Shown: piece after piece, positions 43,864-55,692 of the stretch | Layout: every line of letters starts with the position of its first letter | Position numbering within the stretch: position 1 is the first letter of the stretch | Assembly: GCA_015179025.1 (NCBI GenBank) | Contig: WHUX01000025.1 | Span: forward strand, 62,001 to 126,000 | DNA from: Terfezia claveryi | Lineage: Eukaryota; Ascomycota; Pezizomycetes; Pezizales; Pezizaceae | Reading direction: 5' to 3' | DNA length: 64,000 nt | Notes under the pieces: model-generated | Databases searched by the model: none | What the model was told of the DNA's origin: nothing | Seen by the model: only the letters and a program-made list of their open reading frames with translations | Translations under genes and position numbers: made by a program

Positions 43864-46502
43864 ACGGGCTAAATTTACTGCACAATTCAGTATCAACTCT
43901 CAACTGCCAAAGATTTTCATGTGCAACCAGAATACATAGATATACATGTTTATCAGGAGAAATATTATACTCGAGCCACCAGAAGTCACCACATGTTCTC
44001 GTGTCCAGGCCGATTTATATGATGGGTAGCTTGAAATAGTAACTTTTTTACCGTGGTTGTTACTGAAAAGCTTTTTCCTTTCCTGTTAACAACTTGTGAC
44101 ATCTATCGAGGAAGACATTTACTTTTTATGTCCTTACGCTCTATGCAGCGCCGAACTGTTTCCCCCCCCCTCTAGTGGTAGCTCGAGATAGTTAGCGTAA
44201 TACTATGGCGGTTTATCGGAAGAACCTTCTATTACCAGACATCTACGGTCATAGACTGTATAACACGAGGCATCCCGTCCACTCTGCCATATCTAAGCTT
44301 CAGAAGTACTGCAGTTGATGACCCATAAGAATCCTATGGCCGCACCTAAAGAAGTATGCAAAAAGTTGATGTCCAGAAAAGGGTATGTTGTCGATGAGTC
44401 CAAAGATGGATTAGATGTTCTGAAAGTAGTCCTGCGGACTTAAAGAACGTACTATCACTTTTACGTAGTATGACCCTTTCCCAGAGTCTATCAGATTTGG
44501 ATTAGTGTTATTATCTGGAAACAACAGTAAGGATCAGCTTGGTAGGGCCTGATAGAATGCATAAATATTAAGGGTCTCTCCCCTTCAATTTTTAACAAGC
44601 AGACTCTCACAGTGCTCTCGTAGAGCTCTAGTGTTCATTTTTGTTTCATCTCGTTCCCAGCTGTCATCCCTACGCTTTACCTCATGTCCGCCACTAATCA
44701 GTACTTACTCAATACACTTTTTTCCCTCCAAACAAGTAGAAAGGAGACTATCAGCAACTTCAAGCATTATTGGAGAGCTCCGATTATGGGATCCCAGAGA
44801 AGCCATATCAATCGAGCACAAATCCAGTATACAGTGCGACTACTTAATACCTTTTGCCAATCCTTGTACTAGGAACCAAAATTCCCCAGTATATACTGAT
44901 GGCCTGGACATTGCCTATCTTCAATCATTGTTTGATTACAGAAAAAAATATTTTACCATAAAAATAATATATGTACAGCTATAAATTGTTGCAAACTGGG
45001 TCTAGAATAGAACCAAAGGGCTCTGAAATACAAATAAACAAAAAAGGGGGAAAAGTATTTTGTCCTCTTGAAAGCATAACCCACATATACCTCGAATTCA
45101 GTAACGAATAGGAATGATCCCAAGTTTATTCTTCGCTTTCTGGACAGAAGCCCCTATGGTTTACAGCTCAAATCAATATCAAGTACAGCTAGCACTTTTT
45201 CCTGCTGGGGAGTGATAATAGACAAGAGTAATTAAGCTCACCCCAATATGGAAAGTTGAAGCTATTGTTGGAATTAGATTATATAGTTTCTTCTGTAAGA
45301 GAAAGTGTGGGAAGTAACTTCTCGCGTTGGTAGAAATTAAGGGTAACGCACACATTTGCCACATGACCTAACTATGCAAGTCAAAATTCCTTGCTTAGAG
45401 ATGCTTAGATCTCTGAAGGATTAAGGTACTATAGATCACATCAACTAAACGCGTATGCAAGTCTACGATTATTCTAAAAGGACAAAGTTGAATACAAATA
45501 TTTACCAACAAATCAGGGGAGCAACACCAGGTTAGTTTTCCAAATCCCTTCGACTTTGACAGGAGGAGAGGGGGAAGATCGATTAAGATAAGTTCGCAGT
45601 TTCTTATATGATGAAAAAAGTCAACCCAGGGCTACAGAAATGGTTTGGTAATATTTCCCGCTAGCAGACATAATCAATTACCAAAAAAGCATGGCAGATT
45701 TCCTCCCATTAACTAGATTCCATCCTGCCAACGAGCCACAAAGTTCAATATCTTGCATAAGCAAGGTCGTTCCTGCAGAAAGTGTGAGTAAGCTTTATAT
45801 AATACTTAAGGTTTCTCGATTATCTATATATTGCTTCAGGAAATTCGGAAGTTGATCAATGAATGGATGATCCAGATGTTTTGAAATCGAAAGAAACTAT
45901 TCAGTGCACAAGGGACGGGAGGGGCAGGTCAAGAGAAGAAAGCTTGGGGCCCCATCTGGTTGAAACCTTGTTTAAAGTGGCCGAAGAACTATAAACACCA
46001 CAACCCTAAAGGAGCAAAATCACACACCAAACAAACCTTCATCCAGAGAACCACAATTCATTTCGCTCGATTTGCGCCTATTTTAAGAATCATATTCATA
46101 ACGGCACAGATCCATATTCCAAACTAGCTATAGTCCCTTCCTTTGCCTAGAATCCTATTGCCCATTAATTCCATAACCATAATATCCCAACTAAAAAGAT
46201 AAGCCGCTCCCCAGTCGTGTCGAATAATCCCCCCTCCCGATCCAAAAGCCAAAGCGAATTTCCCAACGCGAATTTCCCAAATGCGTCCCGTAATGCCATA
46301 CCAATAATAACTGCCAAACAAATTGCAGAAATAAGGTAGTGAAAATATAAAACAGACAGAAGATAAAGACAGTACGATGCAAAGCAAGCTACAGAAAGAA
46401 AAAAAAACACAATCATAAAGCAGCAACCAGAAAGCCGAAACCGCGACAAGGATCAACGTAAGAGACGGAAGAAAGAAGGAAACCCTGATTCTAGCAATAA
46501 CG
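42841..46502. other. 3.7 kb without a supported gene
   Basis: Several short open frames (for instance 42983-43339, 44631-44984) show no domain, no conserved start and no splice pattern I trust. The only clear structure is the GC-rich tandem repeat at 43809. A 36-codon frame around 44337 (MAAPKEVCKKLMSRKGYVVD) looks protein-like but stands alone. Confidence 0.4.
43809..43863. repeat. 7-bp tandem repeat GCGGTGG, about 8 copies
   Basis: Perfect head-to-tail GCGGTGG units in an AT-rich setting. The G-rich strand has runs of three G spaced by short loops. Confidence 0.95.
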
Positions 46503-47237
46503 CTAGTGACCAGTGTAAATCCTAGCAGGGGATACTCGCGTATGAGTGTGCACAAGAAGCTCCTCTCCCCGGTGCCCCACAGTTTCAACGAGCGTCACCT
46601 CAGAAGCACTAAAGACCCTCCTTCTCGCTACGTTCGCAGCAGCATGGAGCCTTGCTCCCTCCTCTGACTGTATTCGACTTCTAAAGCGTTCCTCCTTTGT
46701 ATTATCTCGCCAACACAGGCTGGAAATCCAGTTTCCCACCTTCTTTCCACATCTCCTGAACTTTTCCCTTCTCTTCCCCCGGACCGTCTCCGGTTCCGCC
46801 ATATGCTCAGTACACGGCGTAGTTGGAGAATTAGCGACAGCTTGTAACCTCCGTCGTTGTTCAGCTCTCGATGGGGTATGTGATGTTGCTGGGGTGAAAT
46901 TCATAGTGGGCCCCGGTGCAGGGAAGGCAACGCCATATTGCGAACATCCGGCCAATGCAGCAATCATATAGGATGAAATTGAAGTCCTCTCCTTCTTTTC
47001 CCGAGTATGTGGTGCTTTCGGCCGTTTGCTCTCGGTCCTGTTTCTTGGGATTGAATGAGCAGCAGTAGAATTTGCGGAAAAGGCAGAGGAGGCTCTTCGG
47101 GGGGAAGAAGGTTCTCGTTCCGCTTGGGTTCCGCCGAATCGCGGTCTGGGGTTGTTGCAATAGTGAGGGTAGGGGTATGCTACATGTGGCAGGGCTGCCA
47201 TGTTCGGTGGGTAGAGCATTGCGAAGGGCATTAGCAT
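46503..47237 (-). CDS. hypothetical basic protein, 244 residues
   Basis: A single open frame with a Pro/Tyr-rich start (MLMPFAMLYPPNMAALPHVA), a basic Ser/Arg-rich middle, and a more ordered C-terminal part (KVGNWISSLCWRDNTKEERF, then RLHAAANVARRRVFSASEVT). No domain, signal peptide or TM segment is recognised. Length and composition favour a real gene over chance, but overlapping frames of 136 and 141 codons on the other frames weaken this. No introns needed. Not recognised. Confidence 0.45.
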   Translation of the reverse strand: MLMPFAMLYPPNMAALPHVAYPYPHYCNNPRPRFGGTQAEREPSSPRRASSAFSANSTAAHSIPRNRTESKRPKAPHTREKKERTSISSYMIAALAGCSQYGVAFPAPGPTMNFTPATSHTPSRAEQRRRLQAVANSPTTPCTEHMAEPETVRGKRREKFRRCGKKVGNWISSLCWRDNTKEERFRSRIQSEEGARLHAAANVARRRVFSASEVTLVETVGHRGEELLVHTHTRVSPARIYTGH

Positions 47238-48792
47238 AACAAAGCTGAATGTACCTCGTGGTGAGTGGCACTTGTATTAATATACGGAAGCGAGAATTGT
47301 GAAGTTTCTCTGCCTGTGTATTGGCTGTAGCAGTGATATAGAAGATAAGAAATAATCCCAGTGTCAGGAACCAGCACAGTAGGATATGGTTCTGCTGTAG
47401 CTATATATACAACACCATAAGTCTCCACTCCACATTTACTTTTTCCTAAATCGTACCACCAGCACTTGTTTAGCTCTCCCATCCTCAGCCCACAACGGCT
47501 GCGTCCGAATGTATGTGGGGTAAGGTGTTGAGAATTTGATCTGTCAATTCGCATGTCTCAGCCGAACTGTCTCGGTGATGGCATCGACCTGCAGCGGGCC
47601 ATACCAACTGAATCTGCAGTAGTAACACAGCGTCCAGCAACGGCTTTGCATGATACCATCTAGCCCGTTTCGGAAAAAACGGGGGCATGCCTTTCAGCCT
47701 TTGCTAATCACCACCCTATTCATGTAGATCCCCCGACAAAAGCGATCGTCGCGTGGACTCTACTGTTGGTTGGCTGTGCGGGCCCCCAGGCACCAGGTAA
47801 TAAATACTTATATATCCAGCACCGTTACACTGGAAGCGAACCCAAAAAGTAGGTAACTACCGGTGGTCGGCATTCTCCTAAATCAGAGCGCTATACCTAC
47901 CGGCTTGGCTAAGTGGACTAAGGATGGAAGAACATGACAGTCAATATTGCCAATGTAGAGGAACAGACCACAGACGCTGTATCTTAACCAGGCTATCTTT
48001 TGGCGCGTAGCGTGCATTGACTTATTGAGTCCAGCTGAAGGGAATTTGATGCTGAAAGGTATGTATGGGGGCCGGACGGAATAAGCCGTGATGCTTTTTG
48101 TGGCGTTCGCTGCATAGTCCTCTTCGTATCTAATGTCGTTATATCTCACGTCTCAAAAGAGCACACATCCCATTGGTTTTTGTAGCAGAATTCCGGTGTG
48201 CACTAACCCAAAGACCTGATACGGCTGATTATTACCGTTATCAATGGCCGTAAATGATTGAAGATTGCAAACCAGGATTGGAGTTCTTATTACCGTACCA
48301 CGGTAGAGTAGTGTAGGCCTGCATGTTACTAGTTATCAAATCAGATCATACCCCGTACAGCTCCTAGAATTCTGCAAAAAGGGTTGCATGCGTCATGCTT
48401 CATTCTCAAGTATCTAATTTAATATCATGATATTAATCCGGTACGAATTATATGTACAAATACAGTCAGTGGACGTGCTTGGGTACCTAGCAGCGAGGGT
48501 AGCACACACATTTGGTTTATCCAACAAGGATTGCTGTCCTATTACAATGTAAGCTGACTTAACCAACTAAACTACCCTGATAAAAGTCCACCCGGAGGCT
48601 CGGATTCTCCAGTGAATGCAAAAGATACCCGTTCCTTATTTGCTTGATCAGACATTCCACCAATGAAAGCAATAGCCAGTACCTAGCTCGTCCAGTTCCT
48701 TAGGAGCTCTCAACGACAGGCTTTGGGCTTCTTTCACGTATTTGAAATGTACTTTGAACCCTGCCTCAACGACATTAGTTTGATTTTAATGA
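47238..48792. other. intergenic; no gene recognised
   Basis: Only short frames without features. CCGTACCACGGTA near 48292 is a short palindrome. No coding support. Confidence 0.45.
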
Positions 48793-49158
48793 TCATTCGT
48801 TGTGTGATTGACGACGATTTACTGACGGCGAATTTATCTGTAAATGCGGTTTCAGCTTTTCCCAATCCGACCAGACATCTTCCTCCAGGGAGCAGCAAAA
48901 TCCATAAGCGTCACCATTCAGGAATCGACGGAACACTCTCAATATTGTCTTAGCCGAAGCAGGATCTTTCCCGTCATGACACTCTGCAAGAAACTCCACA
49001 TCGTCGAAGATCTTGATGTTCTCTTTTCCATCATTAAGCCCCTCAAATGGACGGATATCCCCTCCCATAACCGACATCTTTGCCTTCTTTCGCCTACACA
49101 CGTCAGCACCGGCTTCTCCCTTTTTGTGCCGTCGAAAATCGACTTCCTCGGACAGCAC
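48793..49158 (-). CDS. hypothetical protein fragment, 121 residues
   Basis: The frame has a protein-like charge pattern: FDDVEFLAECHDGKDPASAK, ILRVFRRFLNGDAYGFCCSL, EEDVWSDWEKLKPHLQI. It lacks low complexity and reads like a conserved globular piece, perhaps the C-terminal part of a larger fungal protein. No start context or upstream exon could be assigned, and I do not recognise the family. Confidence 0.35.
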   Translation of the reverse strand: MLSEEVDFRRHKKGEAGADVCRRKKAKMSVMGGDIRPFEGLNDGKENIKIFDDVEFLAECHDGKDPASAKTILRVFRRFLNGDAYGFCCSLEEDVWSDWEKLKPHLQINSPSVNRRQSHNE

Positions 49159-51007
49159 CCGGCCAACGATGTATGTAAGTCAGACCAAATGTGTCTGTTC
49201 TGCCCACGCCGACCTCAGCTCCACTGAGTCCTCCAGAATAGCTTCTTCCTGCACCACCCAGGAAGGACGCCGAGCGAGAAGACTGTCTCTCAAAGCAAGG
49301 GTTCTCAAAGCACGGGTCCTGTAAAATGTATGCCACACTTGCGTTGACTGCTCAGCCAGAAAGAACAAATGCAGCAGTAGCAAAGCGGAGTAACGATAAT
49401 GGAGAAAAGCGAGTGCAAAAGTCCAATAGCGTGTACGCCACGTACACCACCGTGATGTCAAGAGATAAAGTACGAACTCAAAGATAAGGTTACGCTCGAA
49501 CGAAGAAACAATGGACTGTCGTTTCCCTATGGTCTTTCCAGTTTGTTGAGACGATGAGTAGGGTGGTTTTCTCAAGAGCTATCTATGATCTCCCTTAGCC
49601 TCCACTTCCCAAATCAGAGACCGGCCCCACAATGTGACCTTGACCTAAATTTTGTTTCTTAGGGTAGCATGTGTAGTCTCGTGCCGGGCATGTGTAGTCT
49701 CGATCGGGATGTGTGCCCAAAGAAGGGTGTTTGTGCCAACTAGACTAAGGCATGTGTTACATGTAGGTGCTCCGATGTAGTCTAGTTGGCTCCGATGTAG
49801 CGCCGTAATTTGACTTTTTACCCCTTTGGGTCGTCCAGTCAGCCGTAATTGTCCAGACTACATAGGTAATTGTTCTACGAGAGGTTGTCTTACCAAGACA
49901 CAGACAGGGTAGTGATGCAGGACGTAACGGCACTCGCGACGTAATCCCTCAAAAACCAGTTCTTGATTTCGAATGTGGTCCGAGGTCTGCATACGCCATT
50001 TCTGCAACAGCCAGCACAATACTAATGTCTCAGTACAGGACTAGTAGCATGAGTGTCACCGGTAGGTACGGTACATAGTACTGTATTTATATTCTTCATA
50101 TAACTAACCTATTGCGAAATGGCTAGATCACGCCCAGGTCTATTACCCAAACCTATAGCACCTCGATCAGTCTCCCCATTGAATTTTTTGCCGAGATGTC
50201 CAGCAACCGCAATTGCAATCAAAAGAGAGGAAGGGTATATTGATGCTACTAATAGTCCTGAGATTCACGATCTTGATTCCGCTCTCGATGTAACCTAAAT
50301 AAATCCGAACCCCAACAAGTACTTAGTCTCTAATACATGCATATACATTAAACCTATTTAGGGGAAGGGTTCTTAATTTCTAATTACCGCGGTACTTTAC
50401 ATAGTGGCCGTTGTTGGCAGTACTACGTTAAATAGGGATATATGCATGCAGCTACATACCTGTATATGACACTAACAATGCTAATCCGAACGTCGCACCA
50501 TGACAATGTATTTATACAGCACTAAAAGGTACTGGCAATCTCAGTCTTCTATATTAAAGAAAAATCGCATCAACCGACTTTTTAAACTATCCTGCGCCAA
50601 CATTAGCCTCGTACAAACCAGTCTGTTGTCTCCGGGGGGAGTTGCGAGGTCACGAACGCTACAGAAATATTAATCTGGGTACGAGGCTACGCCAACATAA
50701 CAAATGGACGTTATGTCTTAGACCATCTATATGAACACAAAAACCCCCCAAAAGTCTAGCTTTGAATATCTCTATTACAGATTTCCTGCTCGAGATAATG
50801 AACTCATTGGGTAACGTCACAAGCTTAACTTATTCATGACCGAACACCACCACCACTGTTGACTCTATTTTAACTCTGCTGACTTCAAAGTGATCTCAGT
50901 ATGAACCCCTCCTTCTCTTGCAATTGTTCCTAGGAGATATTTAGCCTTGTCTCTGTGATCCAATTCTTCTAAAATCTCAACTATCCTTACACAATAGTCC
51001 AACAATT
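49159..51007. other. intergenic with a hairpin motif pair
   Basis: No gene seen. Holds the inverted repeat at 49735-49790 listed separately. Confidence 0.45.
49735..49790. repeat. short inverted repeat with 13-bp perfect arms
   Basis: GCCAACTAGACTA (49735-49747) and TAGTCTAGTTGGC (49778-49790) are exact complements separated by 30 bp. It uses the same core as the pair at 24082/24138 and single copies at 23368, 42214, 52942 and 63561, so it may be the end of a very small mobile element. Confidence 0.75.
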
Positions 51008-51415
51008 ATGTGCCCCTCAAGCCAGGACGATGCCCCTGGTGCTTTGGAGATGCTCTCAGCAAAATACCTCCCGTCTGCAGAAGCTGCCCCTTGGGCCTCT
51101 CCCATCACTACGCCCCCTCCACCCGTTTACGGCTCGCACAACCTCGACAACCCCTTCCCGGCGCCTACCACTAGCATTACCGAACAATACGAGCAACAGA
51201 CAGAAAGTAGAAAATCCATCAAGCCTCCTAGACAAAAGAAGCGCCCAGACTACTACCTCATCACCCTTTTTGTTCTATGCACCCTATTCATTGTAATCGG
51301 GATGATTGACTGGATTATTACTACTGAAAGGGGGAAGGCTGAATTGGAACGGCTTTACTCAAAAGCCGCCGACACGAGCTCCGACATGTTGAAATTGATA
51401 ATCACTGCCGGCTGA
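51008..51415 (+). CDS. hypothetical single-pass membrane protein, 135 residues
   Basis: The N-terminal 85 residues are Pro/Ser-rich (ITTPPPPVYGSHNLDNPFPA) and end in a basic patch (KPPRQKKRPD). One TM helix follows (YYLITLFVLCTLFIVIGMID), then a short helical tail (RGKAELERLYSKAADTSSDM). Basic residues before the helix predict the N-terminus on the cytosolic side. The upstream CT-rich and CAAT-like sequence suits a fungal promoter. No family recognised. Confidence 0.55.
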   Translation: MCPSSQDDAPGALEMLSAKYLPSAEAAPWASPITTPPPPVYGSHNLDNPFPAPTTSITEQYEQQTESRKSIKPPRQKKRPDYYLITLFVLCTLFIVIGMIDWIITTERGKAELERLYSKAADTSSDMLKLIITAG

Positions 51416-53233
51416 TGAAGCGTTCATCGCCGTGCTGGCAGGGAATGTGACGTGGACGGGTTCATTACAAATGCGACGGAATTGCGAGAGGTCTTTGGAA
51501 TTGCAACGGGTGGTAACTGGATTTATTGCAGACATTCTCGGGTATATAAGGTCCATTCTTTCCTTCAATATCTGAGATAGTCATATATATTGGACACTAG
51601 ACAGACTCGTGAGTCGTACTGTTAATATATCTCTTTACCACGATCCGAGCTTCGTGTGATTCTATACAGCAAACTGCAACTGCAGACCCCAAAGAAAACA
51701 GACGATTGGGCATCTTCGAACCTATTTAACCTGTTCACCCCGCCCCTGCACGGCCACAGATGCCCGCCAGCCATGAGATTACCACTCTTCTCCTCCTTGT
51801 GTAGTGCAGCGATGACTTCTTTGAGCCTCGGAGATAAAACACAACCTCACGCACCGAAATTAATATTTGATATTGATATTTGTGCGCTGGAATGAATAAT
51901 GAATTGTAATTGGTGAATCACAATAGGCCGGCTCAGGAAGGGTCACCGGTAAGTAGGATGTCTATTAGTCTCGTTGGCACTATATGACGGACTCATATCG
52001 GCGATAAGTATTCTCGGTGGCGGATGTCGATCCCACGAGATTACCTACTTGACAGTCTCTCACTGGAAGCCGGAATTTTGTCGACAGTCCCTTTGGAAAC
52101 CCTAGCCTGTAAATAGCTTGCCCCACCTCTTTATATTTCCACATAATTGTTATTTCCTATTGCTGGCAAGGCAATAGCTGATTCTTCCTAGTCTCGATCA
52201 GACCCTCGTAGTTATTTCTTCCAGGCGAATGATGGGTTCGTTATACCCAAGTAATCGCTCACTTGCCCCATAGGGATAAAAAACCGACCAACCCAATACC
52301 GCCGTAATGTACCAAGACAAATTATCCCGCATGTATGTCAACTATCGATAATAATTTTTTGACGTCTGAGTGTAACACATAGTGTGTGCTCCTATAGGTG
52401 ATCATGACCCAATATACTGTATATCAAGTCCACACTCTGGAGGCAAGTTCCATTCATCTAGCGAGTCCCCTATAGATCTGTCCCTGTGTTGGATGAGTTT
52501 TATGTAATAAAACAATCGCCAGTTTGGAAAATCGGAATAGGCCACGGCAATGTATGGCAATACGTTAGTTGTAGTTTGCTGAATGGACTCCGAGGTAGCA
52601 GAGAACGGGACGTTCCATGAAACGTCAAATCTCGGTACCCCCAAGATAGAACTGATACTGGCGGGTAAGTGTCCAGACCATCTTTTTGTAGTAGTAACTT
52701 GACTTATAATTGGCTCTTACTCACCAGTTTTCCTGAGCAGGAGACAGGTGCACCGCAAAATTTATGACTGGCCATCGCTGCCAGGTGCCTATCAGGTGAT
52801 TATAAATGAATGAATAGAGTTTTTATAAGGTAAGGTACATAGTATCTCTAGTATTGAAGACAGTATGAAAGTGAAAATAATGGAAGTCGTTGCATACTTC
52901 TTAATATGGGTTACAGTTTGGTTCTTAATTTCAGGAGGGTGTTGTACCAACCAGACTACTTAATTTATAGATATTATAGATACCCCTTATTGAGAAAATT
53001 AAATTTAGGCATTTCGAAATGATGGGTTAGAATTCAAAAAAAGCATTCATATTCCCCAAACCTCGTGACCTCGGGATATCAGATTCTCATAAATGACATT
53101 TGCACTGTGCACTTAAAAAGTAAATTAACCTTTTTTTTTTTTCCCGACGAAGAAGACAGCTGGTTGGCAAGTGCGTGGGGTACTGTATCAAACTTGGCTG
53201 GGATGCATGTGAGTTGTCCTGAGATTGAACTGA
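51416..53233. other. intergenic; no gene recognised
   Basis: Short frames only (for instance 52402-52644 on the minus strand). TTGTACCAACCAGACTA at 52942-52958 is another copy of the scattered motif. Confidence 0.45.
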
Positions 53234-53399
53234 AGTACCGCATCTACTGGTGTATAACGATCCTTGTCAGTTTAAAGATATAGGTTGAGCTTATGCAGTA
53301 AAGGTGATAAAATAGGTGGATGGTAACAAGCTTACTGAGGTATAATGGTCCCTGTCAGTTAAACTGACAAGGATCGTTGTTCGCCAGTAGATGCGGTAC
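53234..53399. repeat. foldback sequence left of the piggyBac-type gene
   Basis: Arms of 40 bp (53234-53273 and 53360-53399) match except for four or five positions in a short block; the outer 16 bp GTACCGCATCTACTGG are perfect. The centre has 86 bp of unique sequence. A TTAA lies at the inner edge of the right arm (about 53359-53362). Confidence 0.88.
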
Positions 53400-53519
53400 G
53401 TTGCGGTGAAGGGGAGAATCAGATAAGGACAGTAAGTAGTGTGACTACATAACATGTGCTAGAGACAACAGTGATTATTAATATTTCTTTTTTTGATATT
53501 TGATATCTATTTCAATTAT

Positions 53520-55381
53520 TTATGTACATGATAAACAATATGGAAATTTACAATAAGTGCATATATAATATGTCCGAGAAGTACAACCGGCCGCTTTGCA
53601 GAATCGATAAGACTTATTCTTGACAAGCACATGCAAGTGGTCTGAACTTGAAGCCACTGGTACTGGTATAGTACTCCATAATGCCTGTGCTACATCAAGC
53701 CTAAACTCCTTGTGCGATGCAGAAGGATTATACATACGATACAAGATATAGCTGTTCACAAGTGTCGTATCCAATAGCCAATAAAAGAGTGGCAGCCATG
53801 AACGACGACTTGCTAGCTGTGTATAGTAGTATGATCGCAACTGATCAGCAATATCCACCCCCCCATGCGATTGTTGAAATCATTAATCATACGAGGGATT
53901 GTAAGAAGCTTACGCACATTATTACCAAATATCTCACGAACAGCAGGAATACCTTTTTTTGGTCTTTTCCGATTTGTAACTACACCATCATTAAGGTCAT
54001 GAAATGTAGTCATAAGAAAAACACCAGCATTATCCTGCCATCGTACACACAAGACATTATCTCTGGGAACAGAGGCTAAGTCACCCCACTCAAAGTCCTT
54101 ACTCCTATCCTCATATGCTTGTAGTTCAACTGGAAGCTGAGCTTTGCGTGCAGTACCACAAGCACCAATACCTAACTCTCGAAGAGTTGCAAATAATGCA
54201 GTATTGCTAAAGAAACTGTCAAAATATATACTATATTGGCACTTGTAGTATGGCAATAGCTTTGCCAGTCGTAAGCATATTATAGATGTTGGAGTAAGAT
54301 CCCGAATTGGGGGAGGCATTAGTGGAGGCATTGGTAAAGGCATTGCTGGACCCAGCTGAAGCATTGGCGGAGGCAGCTGAAGTATTGGCAGGGGCGGTAG
54401 AGGCATTGGCTGCGGAGGCAGCAGAGGCATTGGCGAAGGTAGAGCGGAGGCATTGGCGGAAGAGGTAGTGGAGGCATTGGCGGAGGATGCATTGGCGACG
54501 AAGGCAGCAGAGGTATTGGCGGTGGAGGCGGTGGAGGCGGTGGAGGCAGCGGAGGCAGCGGAAGAGGCAGTGGGCGCAGCGGGGGTAGCAGGGGCATTGG
54601 CGGCGGAGGCAGCAGAGGCATTGGTGGCGGAGGCAGTCCCAATAGTGCCAGAAGGTCCATCAACTCTGGAGTAGAATTCAAAGCCATATGTGTAGCCATG
54701 ATCACATATGGCATATATCTTATACCCCTCATTAATTGGCTTGTTTGGCATCTTTAATGAGTGCTTCGAGCGCCCTGTAAACCGTACCATCATCTCATCA
54801 ATTGCACAACTGCTTGACGGCATATATGCTGATCTGAAGGAATTTGCTAGCATAGATGCTACCGGTTCAAGCTTCTCATACCATGCTGGCGCTGCTGGTG
54901 ACGCTGGTGCTGGTGCTCTTACTGGCATCGATATGTGGATATATCGATGAATTTGCTGGAATCGGGTCAATCCCATTGCATCCATAGGCTTCTGCCGTGT
55001 GCGTTCTGCCCAATAGTCCTCTATACTTGGACAATCAACAATGCCCATATAGATAACAAGCCCTATCCATATCTTGAGGTCCCTAATAGTGACTGGCTTC
55101 CATCTTCGCCCACTCTCACTAGACCCAGTAGTGCTCTGTTTGGAGGCTTGATATGTATTGGTGCCGTCACAAAGAACCTCCCAGATCTTCAAGTCAAAAA
55201 AGTAGCTAAAGCACTCGATTGGGGAAGTCGGCTGCTGTGGAAGTAGTGATTTTGCACCATACTCGTGACGCTCTAATGGTGTGTACTCTTCCGGTAGTAT
55301 TGGTGTGTACACTTCCGGTATGGATAAAGAGAGATAATTATCCATTGGTTGGCGAGACTTGAATCTAGGGTCCCAAAACAA
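53520..55381 (-). pseudogene. piggyBac-type transposase (DDE_Tnp_1_7), one-base frameshift
   Basis: Family signature: KPVTIRDLKIWIGLVIYMGI, DYWAERT, MPNKPINEGYKIYAICDHGY. The three catalytic Asp are in place: D195 (CAIDEMMVRF), D388 (IYFDSFFSN), D450 (VRWQDN). The near-universal MGGVDIADQL follows, but it is split: a run of seven G at 53858-53864 is one short of what the frame needs, and the sense continues in the next frame to 53520 with a Cys-rich end (CKAAGCTSRTYYICTYCKFP) like the C-terminal zinc module of piggyBac proteins. Between the first and second Asp an Ala/Ser then Pro/Leu-rich insert of about 110 residues is encoded by tandem repeats. Apart from the G run the gene is open, so it is either very recently dead or misread. 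Confidence 0.88.
54310..54650. repeat. in-frame GC-rich tandem repeats inside the transposase gene
   Basis: Variants of GGAGGCATTGGCGGA and GGAGGCAGC recur in register with codons, coding Ala/Ser/Asn then Pro/Leu-Met on the minus strand. They widen the gap between the first two catalytic Asp without breaking the frame. Confidence 0.85.
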
Positions 55382-55518
55382 TATTGATACGAGAGGTAGA
55401 AGTCTGAACTCACTTTAATGGGATGCCATGAGGGGTGTCAGTGCAGATCGCGGCGGGAGGTTGCCAAGCTCGAGGGTCGGGTGCCGAGACTAGGAGAATG
55501 GAACAGATAAGAGGTACC

Positions 55519-55692
55519 GTACCGCAAAAACTCAGAAATAAGACCCCTGCTCAAACTAGACTAATGCCGGTTGCTAAATCTAATACTAATTCTACCTAAA
55601 CCCACCTCCTATTGCATATCTTAGGGCAGAATTAGTAACATAGCAACCGACATTGGTTTGAGCAGGGGTCTTATTTGTGGTTTTTGCGGTAC
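55519..55692. repeat. foldback sequence right of the piggyBac-type gene
   Basis: Left arm from 55519 (GTACCGCAAAAACTCAGAAA onward) and right arm ending 55692 are complementary over about 50 bp with a few mismatches, sharing AAATAAGACCCCTGCTCAAA. The outermost eight bases GTACCGCA are the same as those of the foldback at 53234. Confidence 0.88.

Noticed and set aside
46861..47271. 136-codon frame overlapping the 244-codon hypothetical gene
   Set aside because: Cys/Pro/Tyr-rich shadow of the longer frame with no independent support.
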